A DNA stretch of 64,000 nucleotides from NCBI GenBank assembly GCA_014529385.2, contig CM043967.1, positions 83,520,278 to 83,584,277 on the forward strand, given 5' to 3'. A model generated the notes under the pieces. The model worked only from the letters and a program-made list of their open reading frames with translations, made no database searches and was not told the DNA's origin. The translations under genes and the position numbers were made by a program. This document shows, piece after piece, positions 52,044 to 64,000 of this stretch. Source of the DNA: Adiantum capillus-veneris (Eukaryota > Streptophyta > Polypodiopsida > Polypodiales > Pteridaceae). Position 1 is the first letter of the stretch; the number at the start of each line of letters is the position of its first letter.

Positions 52044-53627
52044 GTTAACCCCAAAGGATTTGAATCCATATCTCCCTGTACAACACAGGGGCATGACCAT
52101 TTGTGCTATGGATTTTCAAGCATGAAAAACCGAATCATTTAGCATGAAGCGGCACAGACATGCAAACGTAACTTGGAGCTTTCCTTGCCTTGGCTTGCAG
52201 CTAGTGCTTTGTCATTGGCGGCCTAGATCTCCTCCCGCTTCTCTTGCTCTTAAGATTTCTCGTGATGCCCCCCTCAATGACCACATCTCATGCACTTGCC
52301 TTGATAGCTCAGCCTTCTTCCCTCGCCTCTCTCCTCCTAATTGATGGCACAAACTCCCCTTCGCTGTTGTTCACGGCCTCCTATATATATTATTGCTCCT
52401 CTCTCGGCATCCTTCTCTTGTAGGGCATATGCAGGCCTCCAACTCTCCTTGTGCTCTCTAACTCCCGCAAAGAATCACCTTCTCGTTTGCAGGCCACCTC
52501 CTACTACTCACCGCCCCTGGGTGGCCTAGAACACCAACCAACATCCAACGAGCCAGCATGCAACCACCAGGCCCCTTCCACTTGCATGCATCGTAGGCCC
52601 AGTGCCCAACATCATTTGCAACTGATAGCGCATGAGTAGTTCTCGGCCAATCAAAATTTTTCCTCTCTCTCTCTCTCTCACTACGGCCGTCAACCACTGC
52701 CATGGAATGGTTCTTTCACTCACCACATGCGCACCAAGGCCAATATCACCAACGGTTGCATGCGGCAACTACCACTCCTTCTGAGGCTAGCATTGACCCC
52801 TGAGGAGATGAGGGTGCATGAGCTTGAGCTACCCACTACCATCCCACCCTAGAACTATTGTTCATTGTTCTCTCTTTACACTAGCCACCCACAGCTTTCT
52901 CTCTCTCCCTCTCCCTCTATAGCCGTCTCCAGAATCTCTCTCTCTCTCTCGTCAGTTGACGACTGCCAGCGATTGAGTGGTGCCGCCTTCAACTCATATT
53001 ACTATCAGATTGACTGGTGGAGCGTGGGGCTGCATGGCCATCTCACTCTCGCTCTCAAACCTTCTCTCACCCTCTTGTGTTTGGTATGTCATGGGCCTGG
53101 CCAGCAACCACCAAAAACACACACGCACGCGGTGGAACTCTCTCTCACACTTTTCTCGGAGTTGACATGATCTCTTGCATGGTGCTGGGCACTAGCAAAA
53201 ACCTCCAACCGCTTTCCCGGTCTCATCAACAACTGGTGAGTCTATAATCAGATTCTAGACCAAATATAGTTCAATAGCCTCGTCCACTGATGTCGTTGCC
53301 TTTGCAATAATAAGGTCACTTTTGGGTGTTGCACCCTAACAATTACACTGAGCATGAGTAGCTGCTTCCAATAGCCACTCCTCTTGCCGTCTTCACGACA
53401 TCTGCTTTTCAAACCACTTTACCAAGCAACGCATCCCCTACTGTTTACTCTATATCAATGCCCCTATCTCCGTCGAAGATGACGCTTGTGGAGTTGTGTG
53501 CTTCAGCTAATTATTCCAGCAAGAAGGGTCCTTCAACAGCACCTCAACGCAGCCCGTTTTTGAGACTATAGGAAAAGAGGGAGCGTCCACAGTTGGTCAT
53601 GTCGACTCCGCATTGCCAGTGCTAAAA

Positions 53628-53630
<3 letters not shown>
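52044..53630. other. internal region of unit 1, CT- and GC-richer, no recognised protein
   Basis: Many short ORFs on both strands without family resemblance. The part up to about 52800 is duplicated at 56930-57690 with substitutions spread evenly, which does not suggest codon constraint. Confidence 0.5.
52049..52115 (-). tRNA. tRNA-like relic in the copia-type leader
   Basis: On the minus strand: A-box TAGCACAAATGG (52108-52097), an anticodon-like arm CCCTG-TGTTGTA-CAGGG (5-bp stem, 7-nt loop), and B-box GGATTCAAATCC (52067-52056). The acceptor ends do not pair well and loop position 33 is not T, so it is not a functional tRNA. The same relic is at about 56931-56997 in the second unit. Confidence 0.4.

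Positions 53631-53719
<89 letters not shown>
53631..53719. repeat. (AT)n microsatellite
   Basis: About 88 bp of AT with one CT interruption near 53659. Confidence 0.95.
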
Positions 53720-53722
<3 letters not shown>

Positions 53723-55505
53723 CCTCGGTTTCGTGTCATCCCATCCACAAATTTTGAGATTTCCCTCTAAGTTTTTATATTTGAAGAAACTTCATTATGT
53801 TGGGCTAGTCACGTCGGCTTGTGGACATGATGCAATTGGCAAGCAAGCAATGGAGTTGTCGATGACACGCACATACATGATGTGGAGACTGGAAAGACCC
53901 GCGAATGCTCCCATCTCAGCTTACCGCAACTCTGCAGCGTGAAGAAGCGACCTGCGGATCATTAATTGCCCCAAAGTAGATGCCAGGTGTAGATGCAACA
54001 TCAAGACATGACAAGATTCCTCAAATTCCCCATTACAAGAAGGCGGACATTGACGAAGCTCCTCCGTGGCTGCTGCAATACTCTCTAGGATGCCGCTCGC
54101 TGCAACACATCCTTGGGCATCCATGTTGCAGATGGCGATTAAGTTTATTTTTTGGGTATTAGCTTCAGTGTTCTTACAATTTAGTCTTTTAATGTCCTTC
54201 ATTTTGCTTTGTATCCAAACATTGGATTAGATCCATCAGGACTGTTTGAGTTTGATCCCATGGCCTTTTGAATATGAGTAATATAACATTTCGTTTCATT
54301 TCACTCTCTCTGTTTCCCCCCCACTACTTACAGAGCCATACATTGATGAAGTTCTTCAGTAATCTCTGTAATACTTTCTCCAACAATGCGTTTTTGGGCA
54401 TTGCTGATGAGGATGCCGGCTTTTAATTTGTCAAGTCTTTCACTTTACTTCATTTTAGTTGTGTACCCCGGCATTGGAGTAGATCCCCAAGGATTGTATC
54501 TGATTGTTCTCATAGGAAATTTTGGCATTTTGAAGACTTTTAATATAACATTCATTTAGTTTCTTTCTCTCCCTCTCTCCCCACCTCGTCTATAATCGTG
54601 CACACACACCTGCTACATACGATTCACGTAATATGGGTTTTATGAAGAGTATAGGGGCACAACAATATAATGTTCCACTGGCATGTAGACCTAAAGACTG
54701 TCGAGGGCATTAGTTTATGACCGCATTATCTAGAGAACACTAAACACACCCACACACACTCATTTATCAATTTCGATGATATACGCATGCATACACACAC
54801 TTTAAATCAAACAACCATGGGCTATGGTGATTGCAAAGCTTTCCTACATATATACGCCCATTCTTGTACTCTCTCTCTATCTCTATGGTTTTGGGTTTCT
54901 GAACAGATTTGTATGGATTGCTGTACACAGCAATTGACAACTAGATTTTATCTTTTAGGCTTTAGATGTCTATTGAGAATATCTTCCTTAGAAATTTTGG
55001 AAGATTTGATTATTTTCTATTATACACAAATAATCACACTCAATTGTTGCTTAAGTGACAATACATTTGGCTTTTGTAGAACTCTTCAATGCTATCACTA
55101 CATCTGTAGGACTTAAAATTTGTGGTATTTACACATCTGTGGAAAATTTTTCATCTTCAACTCATTTTTATATTTTTATAGTTGTTGCTTACTTCAAAAG
55201 TGGTTTAACATCCATATCTTGAATGACACTAACCAAATGATGATTTTGTTTTTTAGATTCATTTTTAACAACTTGTTTAGTCTTTGACAGTCTGTGCATA
55301 TATCTAAGTCAAGCAATTTGAAACTGTTGAGAAGATTTGTCATCAAGCTGTTATACAGCCACACACAAGAGCTACAACGCTTTTGGATCGTGAGAAACGG
55401 TTTGTAAGTACTTTGGCACCTAAGCATACTCCAATTTTGTGTCAAATAGATAATAAATATTTTGGTAATGTTTATTTCTAGTCTAGTCCATTGGTCACTT
55501 GCACA
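53720..55505. other. internal region of unit 1, no gene recognised
   Basis: AT-rich; short ORFs only (for example 54787-55116). Two loosely related stretches about 250 bp apart (CCAAACATTGGATTAGATCC near 54215 and CCCGGCATTGGAGTAGATCC near 54466) suggest an old internal duplication. Confidence 0.45.
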
Positions 55506-55701
55506 CAGATTCGCCGGTTTAGGCAGTGTGTCAATGCTTGTTCTAGTGCAGATTCGTCGATTTAGGCAGCACACCAACAAACTACAAATTCACGATGTTT
55601 TTAATATCAAATGTAGATTCACCGATTTAGGCAGCATTAGTGCAGATTCTCCGATTTAGGCAGCACGTCCTATTGGTGTAGATTCGCCGATTTAGGCAAC
55701 A
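55506..55701 (+). repeat. five-copy interspersed repeat, GATTCGCCGATTTAGGCAG
   Basis: Copies of about 24 bp at 55506, 55549, 55613, 55642 and 55678, each (T/C)AGATTC-N-CCGATTTAGGCA(G/A) with one or two differences, separated by unrelated spacers of 5-45 bp. The array lies about 450 bp upstream of the second LTR. Confidence 0.9.
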
Positions 55702-56145
55702 CCAATCACAAAATCATGCTGCAGTGGCTGGCCACCAGTGTAACTGGTATGATTTTGTTACCCGGGTACATAATGAAAGTGAATTGGATTTGGACTTATA
55801 TTGTGGAATTGGAATTGGATTGGGATTTGGTATGTGATGAGATTATTTTATCACGGCAGTGTTTATGTGATGAGACTTGACAATATGAGATTGATGATGA
55901 GTGTGACCAATGATATCCTGATTTATCAGGGTATGACATACACTACTTATTAGATAGTAGTATGGGACACTAGAATAGGTAGTATGTGGATGACGACAGG
56001 CATAAGCAATGTCGTCTAATTTTATGGATTTTTCTTTTACTCTATAATAGTTTTGATACAAATTTTTAATCATTGTTTTTGACAAGTATTGTTTGCAAAT
56101 TTTTATCTTCGCAATTGAGGACAATTGCTTTTCAACAGAGAGGTA

Positions 56146-56621
56146 TGTTATGGAATTGATATTTTACTATTTACTGCAGCTGACAGGTGGAAAAGGCTTG
56201 ACAAAGCTAGGCTATTGCAAAAGGATATTATATTTTATGTACATTTTATTCAAGTACTCTTTTACGAGCTTTGGCCATTTATAATCGGCCGGCCAGTTTG
56301 TATTCATTTTTGGGCATTCAAGAAATCTATAAATAAATATTTGCAAGAGGGAAATGCTCACTCTTGCACCGGGGGAGATTGCACCCAGTGTCCGTCTTGT
56401 TTTTCTCTCCTCTCTTCTCTTCTCTCTCGCCGTGCCAAGCGTAGCACTCCGCTCTAGGAGGTGGGCCTGCACATGTTCTCTTCCTCTCTCTCGTTCGCTA
56501 TCTCTCTCTATTCGCGTACATCGTTGATTATGTGCCAGGTAAGCATATTTGTGTGTTTCATGGATTGCCATATATTCTATTTTAGTATTTTGCAGGGGGG
56601 CCATGCATTCCGTTCGTAGCA
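56146..56621 (+). mobile_element. copia-type LTR copy 2 (476 bp)
   Basis: TGTTATGGAATT...GTAGCA. TATAAATA at 56328-56335. Carries an extra segment of about 56 bp (56440-56500) relative to copy 1. Confidence 0.8.
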
Positions 56622-57700
56622 ATGGTATCAAAGCCTTGGCTACGCTCCAATCACCTCACACAGAGAAGTCTACATAAGCAAAGTAATCATGAAGGTCGTG
56701 CTTAGCATGAAGCTGAGAAGCCTTGTTGGGAATGGCGACAAGGAGGCATGCGACATGAAGAGTAGACATGCAACCCACAAGATACTACGCATGGGAAGCT
56801 AAGTAAAGCGTTGAAGTTTAATTACATAGCAAGTTTATGAGTACATTTTTGTTGGATTATCAACGACAATATAACAAATTGACCAATCCCTTTTCAATGA
56901 CATTACTTACGTTTGTGCATCTTTTAAACCCAAAGGATTTGAACCCATATCTCCCTATACAGCAGAGGGGGACGACCATTTGTGCTATGGAGTTTCAAGC
57001 ATGAAAAACTGAATCATTTAGCGTGAAGTCGTACACATGCAAACGTAACTTCGAGCTTTCCCTTGCCTTGGCTTGCAGCCAGTGCCTTGTCATTGGCTGC
57101 CTATCTCCTCCCTCCTCTCTTGCTCTCAGGATTTCTCATGATGGCCCCCTCAATGAACACATCTCATGCACTTGCCTTGATAGCTCAGCCTTCTTCCCTC
57201 ACCTATCTCCTCCTAATTGATGGCACAAACTCCCCTTCGATGTTGTTCACAGCCTCCTATATATATTTTTGCTCCTCTCTCGGCATCCTTCTCTTGTAGG
57301 GCATATGCAGGCCTCCAACTCTCCTTGTTCTCTCTAACTCCTGCAAAGAATCACCTTCTTGTCTACAGGCCGCCTCCTACTGCTCATCGCCCCTCGGTGG
57401 CCTAGACCACCAACCAACATCCAACGAGTCAGCATGCAATCACCAAGCCCCTTCCACTTGCATGCATTGTAGGCCCACTGCCCAACATCATCTGCAATTG
57501 ATAGCGCATGAGTTGTTCTCGGCCAATCAAATTTTTCCCTCTGTCTCTCTCACTATGGCCATCAACCATTGCCATGGAGTGGTTCTTTCACTCATCACAT
57601 GCGCACCAAGGCCAATATCACCAACGGCTGCATGCGGCAACTACCACTCCTTCTGAGGCTAGCATTGAACCCCGAGGAGCTAACGGTGCATGAGCTTGCC
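56622..57700 (+). mobile_element. start of second internal unit (leader duplicate)
   Basis: Primer site and leader follow copy 1 (51701-52800) closely: CCTCACACAGAGAAGTCTAC, the tRNA-like relic (minus strand, about 56931-56997), CTTGCCTTGATAGCTCAGCC and onwards to about 57690, where similarity fades. No 3' LTR for this unit was found before the window end. Confidence 0.7.
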
Positions 57701-59400
57701 GATGTTGCCACTACTACTAGCTTGCTCTGCTCTACTTGAACTCTTAGCTTGATTTGAGTCCATGTCGGGGCTGGTTCTGTAAAAACTATCTCTTTTTGAC
57801 GTTGCTTAGAAAAATTTCTCATGCTTGGGTTTGATAAGACTGCTTTTACAGTTGACTGCTCTTCAGACTCACAAGAGTTGATTAACTCTAGCTTGAAATT
57901 GTCAAAATTGATTGCAGCCTTTGAAATGATGAAAATATGGGCCTTGAATAGCTTAACCTACAATCCACCGTGATTTGTGTCCCTATTCGTGCAATTAGAA
58001 GCTCAATTGGCAATGGAACTTGCACTTGCCCGTTTCTAGTTGGTATGATCAATTCTAGCTCCTTTTGACTGAATCAAAAGGAGCTAGAATAATGATATTC
58101 TTGGGCAAATTAATTCAGTCCCATTTCCTAAGGATTTCTACTCAAAAAAATATCAAAACTTGCCCTGATTCACAAGTTCCACGGTGTGAAACTGCCCTAA
58201 TGGCTTGATTTTATGCAAAAATTCAATTTCAAGCCGGTCAGCTCTCTATATGCTTCGATTTCTCAGCTACACTACTCGCTTCATCGCCTGCTTGATTTTG
58301 ATAAATTTTGAAATTTTTTATGTCGCTCACGGCTTTGAGTTGGTCTCTTTTCTCGCTCTTTTTGGGGTTTTTCGACGGTTCTTCTGCTGGTCTGGTTCGC
58401 TTCTTCTCGGGTTTCTTTTCCTGGCTGCTCTACTCGACTTGCTCGCTTTGCGGTGTGACTCTCTCAGCTTTGCTTTTTCCTTTTTATTTTTGTTTATTTT
58501 TTTGCCTTTTTCTCCCTTTTCGACTCCTCTCCACTTATTTCTATTATTTTTTTGTGAGATTTTAAATTTAATAATTTTTTTGGTATTTTTGTAAATTATA
58601 ACTTTTTGGAAAAGTTTTGATTTTTAAGAAATTTTGTAGTTTTTTGGGATTTTTTGAAAGATTCTATAGATTTTATTAAATTTTGCAATTTATTTGATCA
58701 ATTTATGTTCTTTTATATATTTTTTGAAAATTTTTAAATTTTCAATGAAATTTTGATGAGTTTTCTTTTTTTTTTTGGTGATTTTTAAAACATTTCTTCT
58801 TTTTATTTTGTGAATTTCTATGTGACTTGTTTTATTTTTTATGAATTTTACGGCCTTTTTTTAAAAAATGGATTTTTTGGCTTTTTTATTAATTTTTGTG
58901 ATTTTTAATGCTTTTAAAAAATTTAATTTTACTTTTTTGATTTTTTTTCTTTTTCTAAAAAATAATTATTTAAATTGACTAGAAAAAAGAAGAATTCACC
59001 TTTGACTTGGCAGTGCGCTAGTCGCAGGGAATCAGCATCCATGCAGGGCGAGGAGCGCCTACAGATTGGGTGGGAAGCAACAACGAGCCTTTTCAAAATT
59101 CAAGTATTCCAAGTGTTTATGATAAGCATTGCAATGTACAACTCATTGCTTGACTAACTTCTGCCTGAGTTTTGAAGTTTTGTTTTTCCAGTTTCTTGTA
59201 GAAGTAGACAATGGTGATACTTTTGTACCATATTTCTCCCTAGCATTTCGTTGAGAGTAGGACAATTGCCATTTTTAATTCTTGAAGGCATATGTGGATT
59301 CGTTTTACAAAACCTGCTAAAGAAAAGCAAGAATTACATAGAGAGCAAGGTGTGTGTGAGAATAATCTACTCAGGTTGATCTATATAAAACACTAGTTGC
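57701..59400. other. no gene; perfect hairpin and a T-rich block
   Basis: A 17-bp perfect stem with loop CTGAA lies at 58052-58090. From about 58480 to 58980 the plus strand is dominated by T runs (TTTTTGGTATTTTTGT and similar), which creates hydrophobic pseudo-ORFs such as 58205-58594 (Leu/Phe-rich). I regard these as composition artefacts. Confidence 0.5.
58052..58090. repeat. perfect 17-bp inverted repeat
   Basis: ATTCTAGCTCCTTTTGA (58052-58068), loop CTGAA, exact complement 58074-58090. Confidence 0.95.
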
Positions 59401-59417
59401 GAGTATGGTACTCAGTG

Positions 59418-59420
<3 letters not shown>

Positions 59421-59470
<50 letters not shown>
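59421..59470. repeat. (GA)n microsatellite
   Basis: About 50 bp of GA. Confidence 0.95.
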
Positions 59471-59479
<9 letters not shown>

Positions 59480-60225
59480 TTGCTAATTATTGTTATTCTA
59501 TGCGAGGTCGCGTAACTCTGCTCACAAGATGCTTTCACTCGATACTTATTAGCAGGGATGGCTTAGTAAGCATGCTAGTGGCAAGCTCCCTTGTTTACCC
59601 AAAAGTGGTGCCCACCTTATATAGATGCTCCCTTGGCCTTTTAAACAATTGATGTCACATCACCGTGCTAAGTAGAGGGAATCGAAGGCGTCGAATGTTG
59701 TGCAACAACGTCAAGTTTTCATAAAAAGAGCAAGCTTGTGCTTACTTTCTTACAGACTCATGCCATATCATCTTGTTTGGCTATGTTTGCAACTTGTGAA
59801 ATGGTGCTATGAACATGGTCCTTGACTATGATCCAAATGAGATTTTGCAATTTGCTACTCGACAAAGCCCAACTGGATGAGCAATGCTTGGTTGTTCTCT
59901 AAATGACAGTTGCGCCATTGTGCTTGTGGAGAAAGATAGATTATATATAAAATCAGAAGTTGCAACAGATGAAAAATGATTTGCAACTATTTTTTCCTTT
60001 GATAGTAGGGATGCTGAACCCTTTTTTGCCACTCTTCAGAGATATAGTGAATGATACAATGGCAAACAATCGCTACAACATATTTGGGCAAACAAGAAAA
60101 TGGCATGTGATAGACACTTTGCATGCATGGAGATTTATCAAGCAATGAACTAAATTACTTGTATGTATTGTGAATTATATAGGATACAAAATTTAAGTTT
60201 TGTTTTTGTGGGGGGGGGGGGGGGG

Positions 60226-60274
<49 letters not shown>

Positions 60275-60542
60275 GGGGGGCGGGGGGAGGCAAGGAGGGA
60301 AATGCACATGATGGGTCACGCATAGGCCCAAAGGCAATGAAGATGCAATATAAAAGGTTGTCATTATAACTGATAGGGGGAAGAGTCAAGATCAATACAT
60401 TTGATACTTAAATGACATAAGAATATTCCTACAACAACCATGTTAACATCTATCACCATGATCTATCATTATGGTGTGCACATTATCCTCAATGACAAAA
60501 ATATTCTATAAGAAAAGTACATGTAAATATGTTGGTGTGTGA

Positions 60543-60588
<46 letters not shown>

Positions 60589-62800
60589 TTCCTTTATCAT
60601 CTTTCTTGTGTGTGTGTGTGTGTGTTGTGAGAGAGAGAGCGCCATGGAATGTGCACGTTAATAAAAATATTTGGTTTTTCTTATATATGTGGACTTTCCT
60701 CTAGATGTAGAGAAATTCAATAAGTAAATGTTCATGTTTTGTTGCTTCTGGGATAGCTTCAAGAATTCTTATGTGAAATTAAGTATTCCTAAAATGTGCC
60801 AAGATTTGACAATGCTTTGTATGTTGTCCTCTTTGAGTGGTTGGGTTTGCTTGTTTTTTTGGTTAGCTCGACAAATCTTGCGTGGTCTTTGGAGTTCCTC
60901 ATAAAAATGAGCAAGAAGTAAAAGTGTACTGTCAATTAGCGAGCGGACAATGAGCAATGAAAAGCGAGTTAGGGAAAAAACTAAAATGGAAGAAATAAGT
61001 TTTGTGGTCTACACTTGCTGAAACTAGAGTCTATTCATCATTTTATGGAGTTTGAAGCAATTCAAACCTTTTCGATCATTAAAAGATTGGTGTTTTGCTA
61101 ATTGGTCTTTTCAATTAAAATTCCATTTAGCAAAGCTAACCATTTGAGGTCCATTGAGCCATGCTATACTCTAATAGAAGTTTTATTGATATAATTAAGA
61201 CAATGCTATAACATATTTTACCGCCTATCACTCTGTATCAATGGCATAGATAAATGGGAATGTATTTCTTGGTGAAGGGGGGAGGGTGGGGAGACACTAC
61301 TTGAGGATGCAAAATAAATTGTGTAGAAAGCATTCAACATTCAATAATTCTCAGAGATGGTTAGTAATGAATATTTTATAGATTTAGAAACATCAAGGTC
61401 AAACCTTGGTAGCATAGACATATAAATTTTTCCACAAAGAGATAAGGGCTAAGAATGGGGCATGATTTTTTAGTAAAAAATCTATTTATTCATTTTTCAT
61501 ATTTTGAATAAAGTATAAACTAATTCATATCTCATGCCAAATCTTCCCATCGGGGCTAGTTTAGGGAAGTTAGCTCTTGTGGAGGAACATGCTCAACTTG
61601 GTATTTGTTCCTCTACCTTGGTGGGTAAATGACCAATTCAATTTTCAATCTGCTCACAGCTATGCAATGTCCCCACTCACGTTGCCTAGAGACTTGGGAT
61701 TCAAGAACACAAAAATTAGAAAAAAAGATTCACAATTTGGGTAAGTTAGCCTTGGATTGGTGGACTAGCGCCCTCAACTTTTTCTGTATTCACAACACAC
61801 CACATCCATAAAATGTGTTATAATTGGGGATGAACATCTTGGGTCTAGTGCCTATTTAATGTCTATGGTTCCAATTAGTGTTGTGCTATTACTACAATGC
61901 TGAATTTGAGGTTGGGAATGGATTCTTTTGAGGTTGGGAATGGATTCTGGCAATAGCTTATGGTCAAGCATGTTAAGATTGTAGAGTCGACCAAGAGACT
62001 ACCATTAGTTTATCTGTGAGAGGAAAAGGGTTGCAATAATTTTTTTGGTATAAAGGCTATTCTCTATCAAGGTCTTGTTGAGGATCAACATGGATAAACA
62101 TGAAAAGTGATGATAGCCGTTTTTTGGCTCCGCCTCACTAGTTGAATGGGTACAAAACTTCATGACAAAGAGGCCAAGGTAAACTTACAACAACTAAAGG
62201 GATACATGCTTGTGTAGACCTCCTAATTTTTGTGTATGTGAGCATGTGATGGTCTACATAATAGCAAGTTCTATGGTAGTGACGGCCGGTTTTCGAAACC
62301 GCGATCGCAAGAACCAACCCCAATCAGGGAGGAGCACATCACCGGAAAAAATGAAAAAAAGTTGTTTTTTTAACATTCACCACCCCCTTCTACGCTTGGC
62401 CACAGCGGGCCGCCACCAATTTGGCCACACCTCTCTCCATTATCACCACAGGACAAAGGTCTCTCTCTCCTGCTCGGCTCAGTGGTCAGCCTCCGCCAAT
62501 CCACCATCCTCGCTCTAATCTCTACTCCTGTGTCACCTAGCCCAAAGGGTGCATAAGCCAAGTTGCCGCTGGCTTTTCTTCCACTAGCGGGCCATCGTGC
62601 TTTTACAAAGTCTCCCTCTCTCTCTTTCATTATTTTCCACACACACACTCTCTCTCTCTTACCCCCCCTCGCTTGTCTTTCTCCCTCTGGGACCCACCGC
62701 TATACCTCACCCACCCTCTCCTCTCGTCCACACTCTCTTGACCTCTCTAGCCCTCTTCTCTCCTCTTGTTTTTCCCTCTGGCGGGCCACCATATAATAGT
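59471..62800. other. no gene recognised; several microsatellites
   Basis: Poly(G) plus (GA)n at 60209-60270 and GT/GA arrays at 60538-60588 and 60609-60640. The remaining sequence is AT-rich with ORFs under 80 codons and no readable family motif. A short direct repeat TTTGAGGTTGGGAATGGATTC occurs near 61906 and 61927. Confidence 0.5.
60209..60270. repeat. poly(G)-(GA)n
   Basis: About 19 G joined to about 42 bp of GA, followed by another G-rich stretch. Confidence 0.95.

Positions 62801-62805
<5 letters not shown>

Positions 62806-62852
<47 letters not shown>
62806..62852. repeat. (CT)n microsatellite
   Basis: About 46 bp of CT. Confidence 0.95.
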
Positions 62853-62855
<3 letters not shown>

Positions 62856-63289
62856 AAGATGCCGCATAATGTTCAGCTCTCTCTCTCATAATCCAACACA
62901 CTCTCTCTCAAAAGCACCCACCCCCCTCATCCCCTTCCTTGGCCCGCCACCCCTTACCCCACCCCGTTGACCACAAGACTCCCCCCCCCCCCCCCCCCCC
63001 CCCCCTCTCTATCTCTATCGGCCAACCAGCCCAAGCCCAAAGTCTCTCTTTCTCTTTCTCTCTCGTGCTCTCTATGTCAGCCCGAAGGTGCAGTCAATAA
63101 GTCTCTCCCTCTGTCTCTTACACACACTCCCCACACTCCCTCCCCTTCCTTCCTCCCTCACCATCCCCTCTTCCCCTCACTCACTCACTCACTCTCTCAA
63201 ACTCTCTCCCTCGCTCTCTGTGTCGGGACAGCCAGGTGCCGCAGTGGCTCTATCTCTCTCTATCATACACACACACACACACCCTTGCT

Positions 63290-63331
<42 letters not shown>

Positions 63332-64000
63332 ATCTCCACTCCTCTCACACCCTCACGCACACATTCTCTTTCTCTCACTCACACTCTGTGTAGCGATGCC
63401 GCCAGAACATTTATTAAAAAAAAATTAAAATAAATAAATATATATATATAAATCTCTTGATCCCGTTCGCACACACATTCCCTTATACACACTTATACAC
63501 ACACACACAACCGCGAGCCATATGCACACACACTCACAACACTTTTTTTATAAAAAGAACACACATTACACACACTCACAAGCACACACGCCTACACACA
63601 CACATATAAAACACTCAGTACACGCACACACAAAAAATAATATATATATAAAAATGAAGGAATCGACGCCAACGACAAAGAAGAAGAAGGCCAAGTCACG
63701 CGCCACCGACACCGAAACAAGAAAAGACGTTGAAGGCATGCCTCGGCCGGCCCCGAAAATGACCAACTCTCTACACTGACGCACCAGTGAGATGCCGTTC
63801 GTCGGCATTTCATCCACGACGCCCTCTTCAGTGAAATCCATAGGTTGTCATCATTTTTCCTAGTTTCAAACCAAATCTTGTAAACAACCTCGATTGTAAA
63901 TTATCACCTCTCTCTAGGTGATGGCCACAAAGGTCCACCTAAGAGTTTTCATTTTTTTAAATTTCCCCAAGACAAAGCAAGGGTCAACCATCTGGGACCC
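62853..64000. other. no gene recognised; CT/CA-rich with poly(C)
   Basis: Poly(C) of 25 at 62981-63005, CA arrays at 63267-63331 and shorter ones to about 63640, AT run near 63438-63452. The pyrimidine-rich strand with scattered CA arrays resembles the transcribed leader of the T2 LTR in style, but I found no aligned segment. Confidence 0.45.

Larger units (their letters stand above)
51281..56621 (+). mobile_element. copia-type LTR element without visible pol (first unit)
   Basis: LTR 51281-51700, primer site, 4.4 kb internal region with only short ORFs, then a second LTR 56146-56621 preceded by a weak purine tract (ACAGAGAGG). The internal region contains a tRNA-like sequence, an AT array and a five-copy 24-bp repeat, and no RT or integrase motif on either strand. 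The second LTR is followed by another copy of the primer site and leader, so the element is part of a tandem LTR-internal-LTR-internal arrangement. Confidence 0.7.

Noticed and set aside
58205-58594. Leu/Phe-rich ORF of 129 codons looking like a membrane protein
   Set aside because: It lies at the edge of a T-rich block; hydrophobicity follows from T-rich codons and no motif or homologous region supports it.
63566-63841. 91-codon minus-strand ORF near the right edge
   Set aside because: Half of it is a translation of CA and AT repeats, and I see no motif or promoter.

Overview
The window looks like repeat-dominated nuclear DNA of a land plant. The evidence is plant-type LTR retrotransposons (a Tat-like Ty3/gypsy lineage with a second RNase H domain, and Ty1/copia elements with the initiator-Met primer site TGGTATCAGAGC), MITE-type elements and very long microsatellites. 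I could not identify a host gene, a species or a chromosome, and nothing points to a bacterium or an organelle. Almost all coding sequence belongs to mobile elements at different stages of decay.

Layout. 0-7.2 kb: the edge of a possible tRNA or SINE, scraps of copia and gypsy elements, a duplicated CT-microsatellite block and a LINE-like scrap. 7.4-16.5 kb: a poly(C) tract, an unusual AAGTGCTT minisatellite, a minus-strand gypsy gag-protease remnant, and broken pieces of a DNA-transposon-like protein set that I cannot name. 16.5-23 kb: T3, a degraded minus-strand Tat-like element with its 3' LTR. Two copies of one 245-bp MITE sit in it, one in the LTR and one in the RNase H region.

23.3-45.1 kb is the most informative part, a three-level nest. 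A plus-strand gag-like retroelement (G5) was split by T1, a nearly intact Tat-like element (24640-41988, 2.07-kb LTRs, 4-bp duplication CTAG). T1's 3' LTR was then split by T2 (33039-40095, 1.57-kb LTRs, duplication TCAT). T2 has gag and other ORFs but no protease, reverse transcriptase or integrase, and it shares its polypurine tract and primer-site style with T1, so T1-type enzymes may move it. G5 was also hit at a TTAA site by a 1.3-kb element with piggyBac-like ends (43299-44599). T1 carries two copies, and T2 one copy, of an undescribed small ORF of about 70 codons between the primer site and gag.

45-64 kb: a minus-strand LTR element remnant (LTR 46245-47162); a copia-type element without visible pol, arranged LTR-internal-LTR-internal (LTRs 51281-51700 and 56146-56621); then about 6 kb of AT-rich and microsatellite sequence without a recognisable gene.

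All similarity and divergence statements come from reading and hand alignment. No database search was run.
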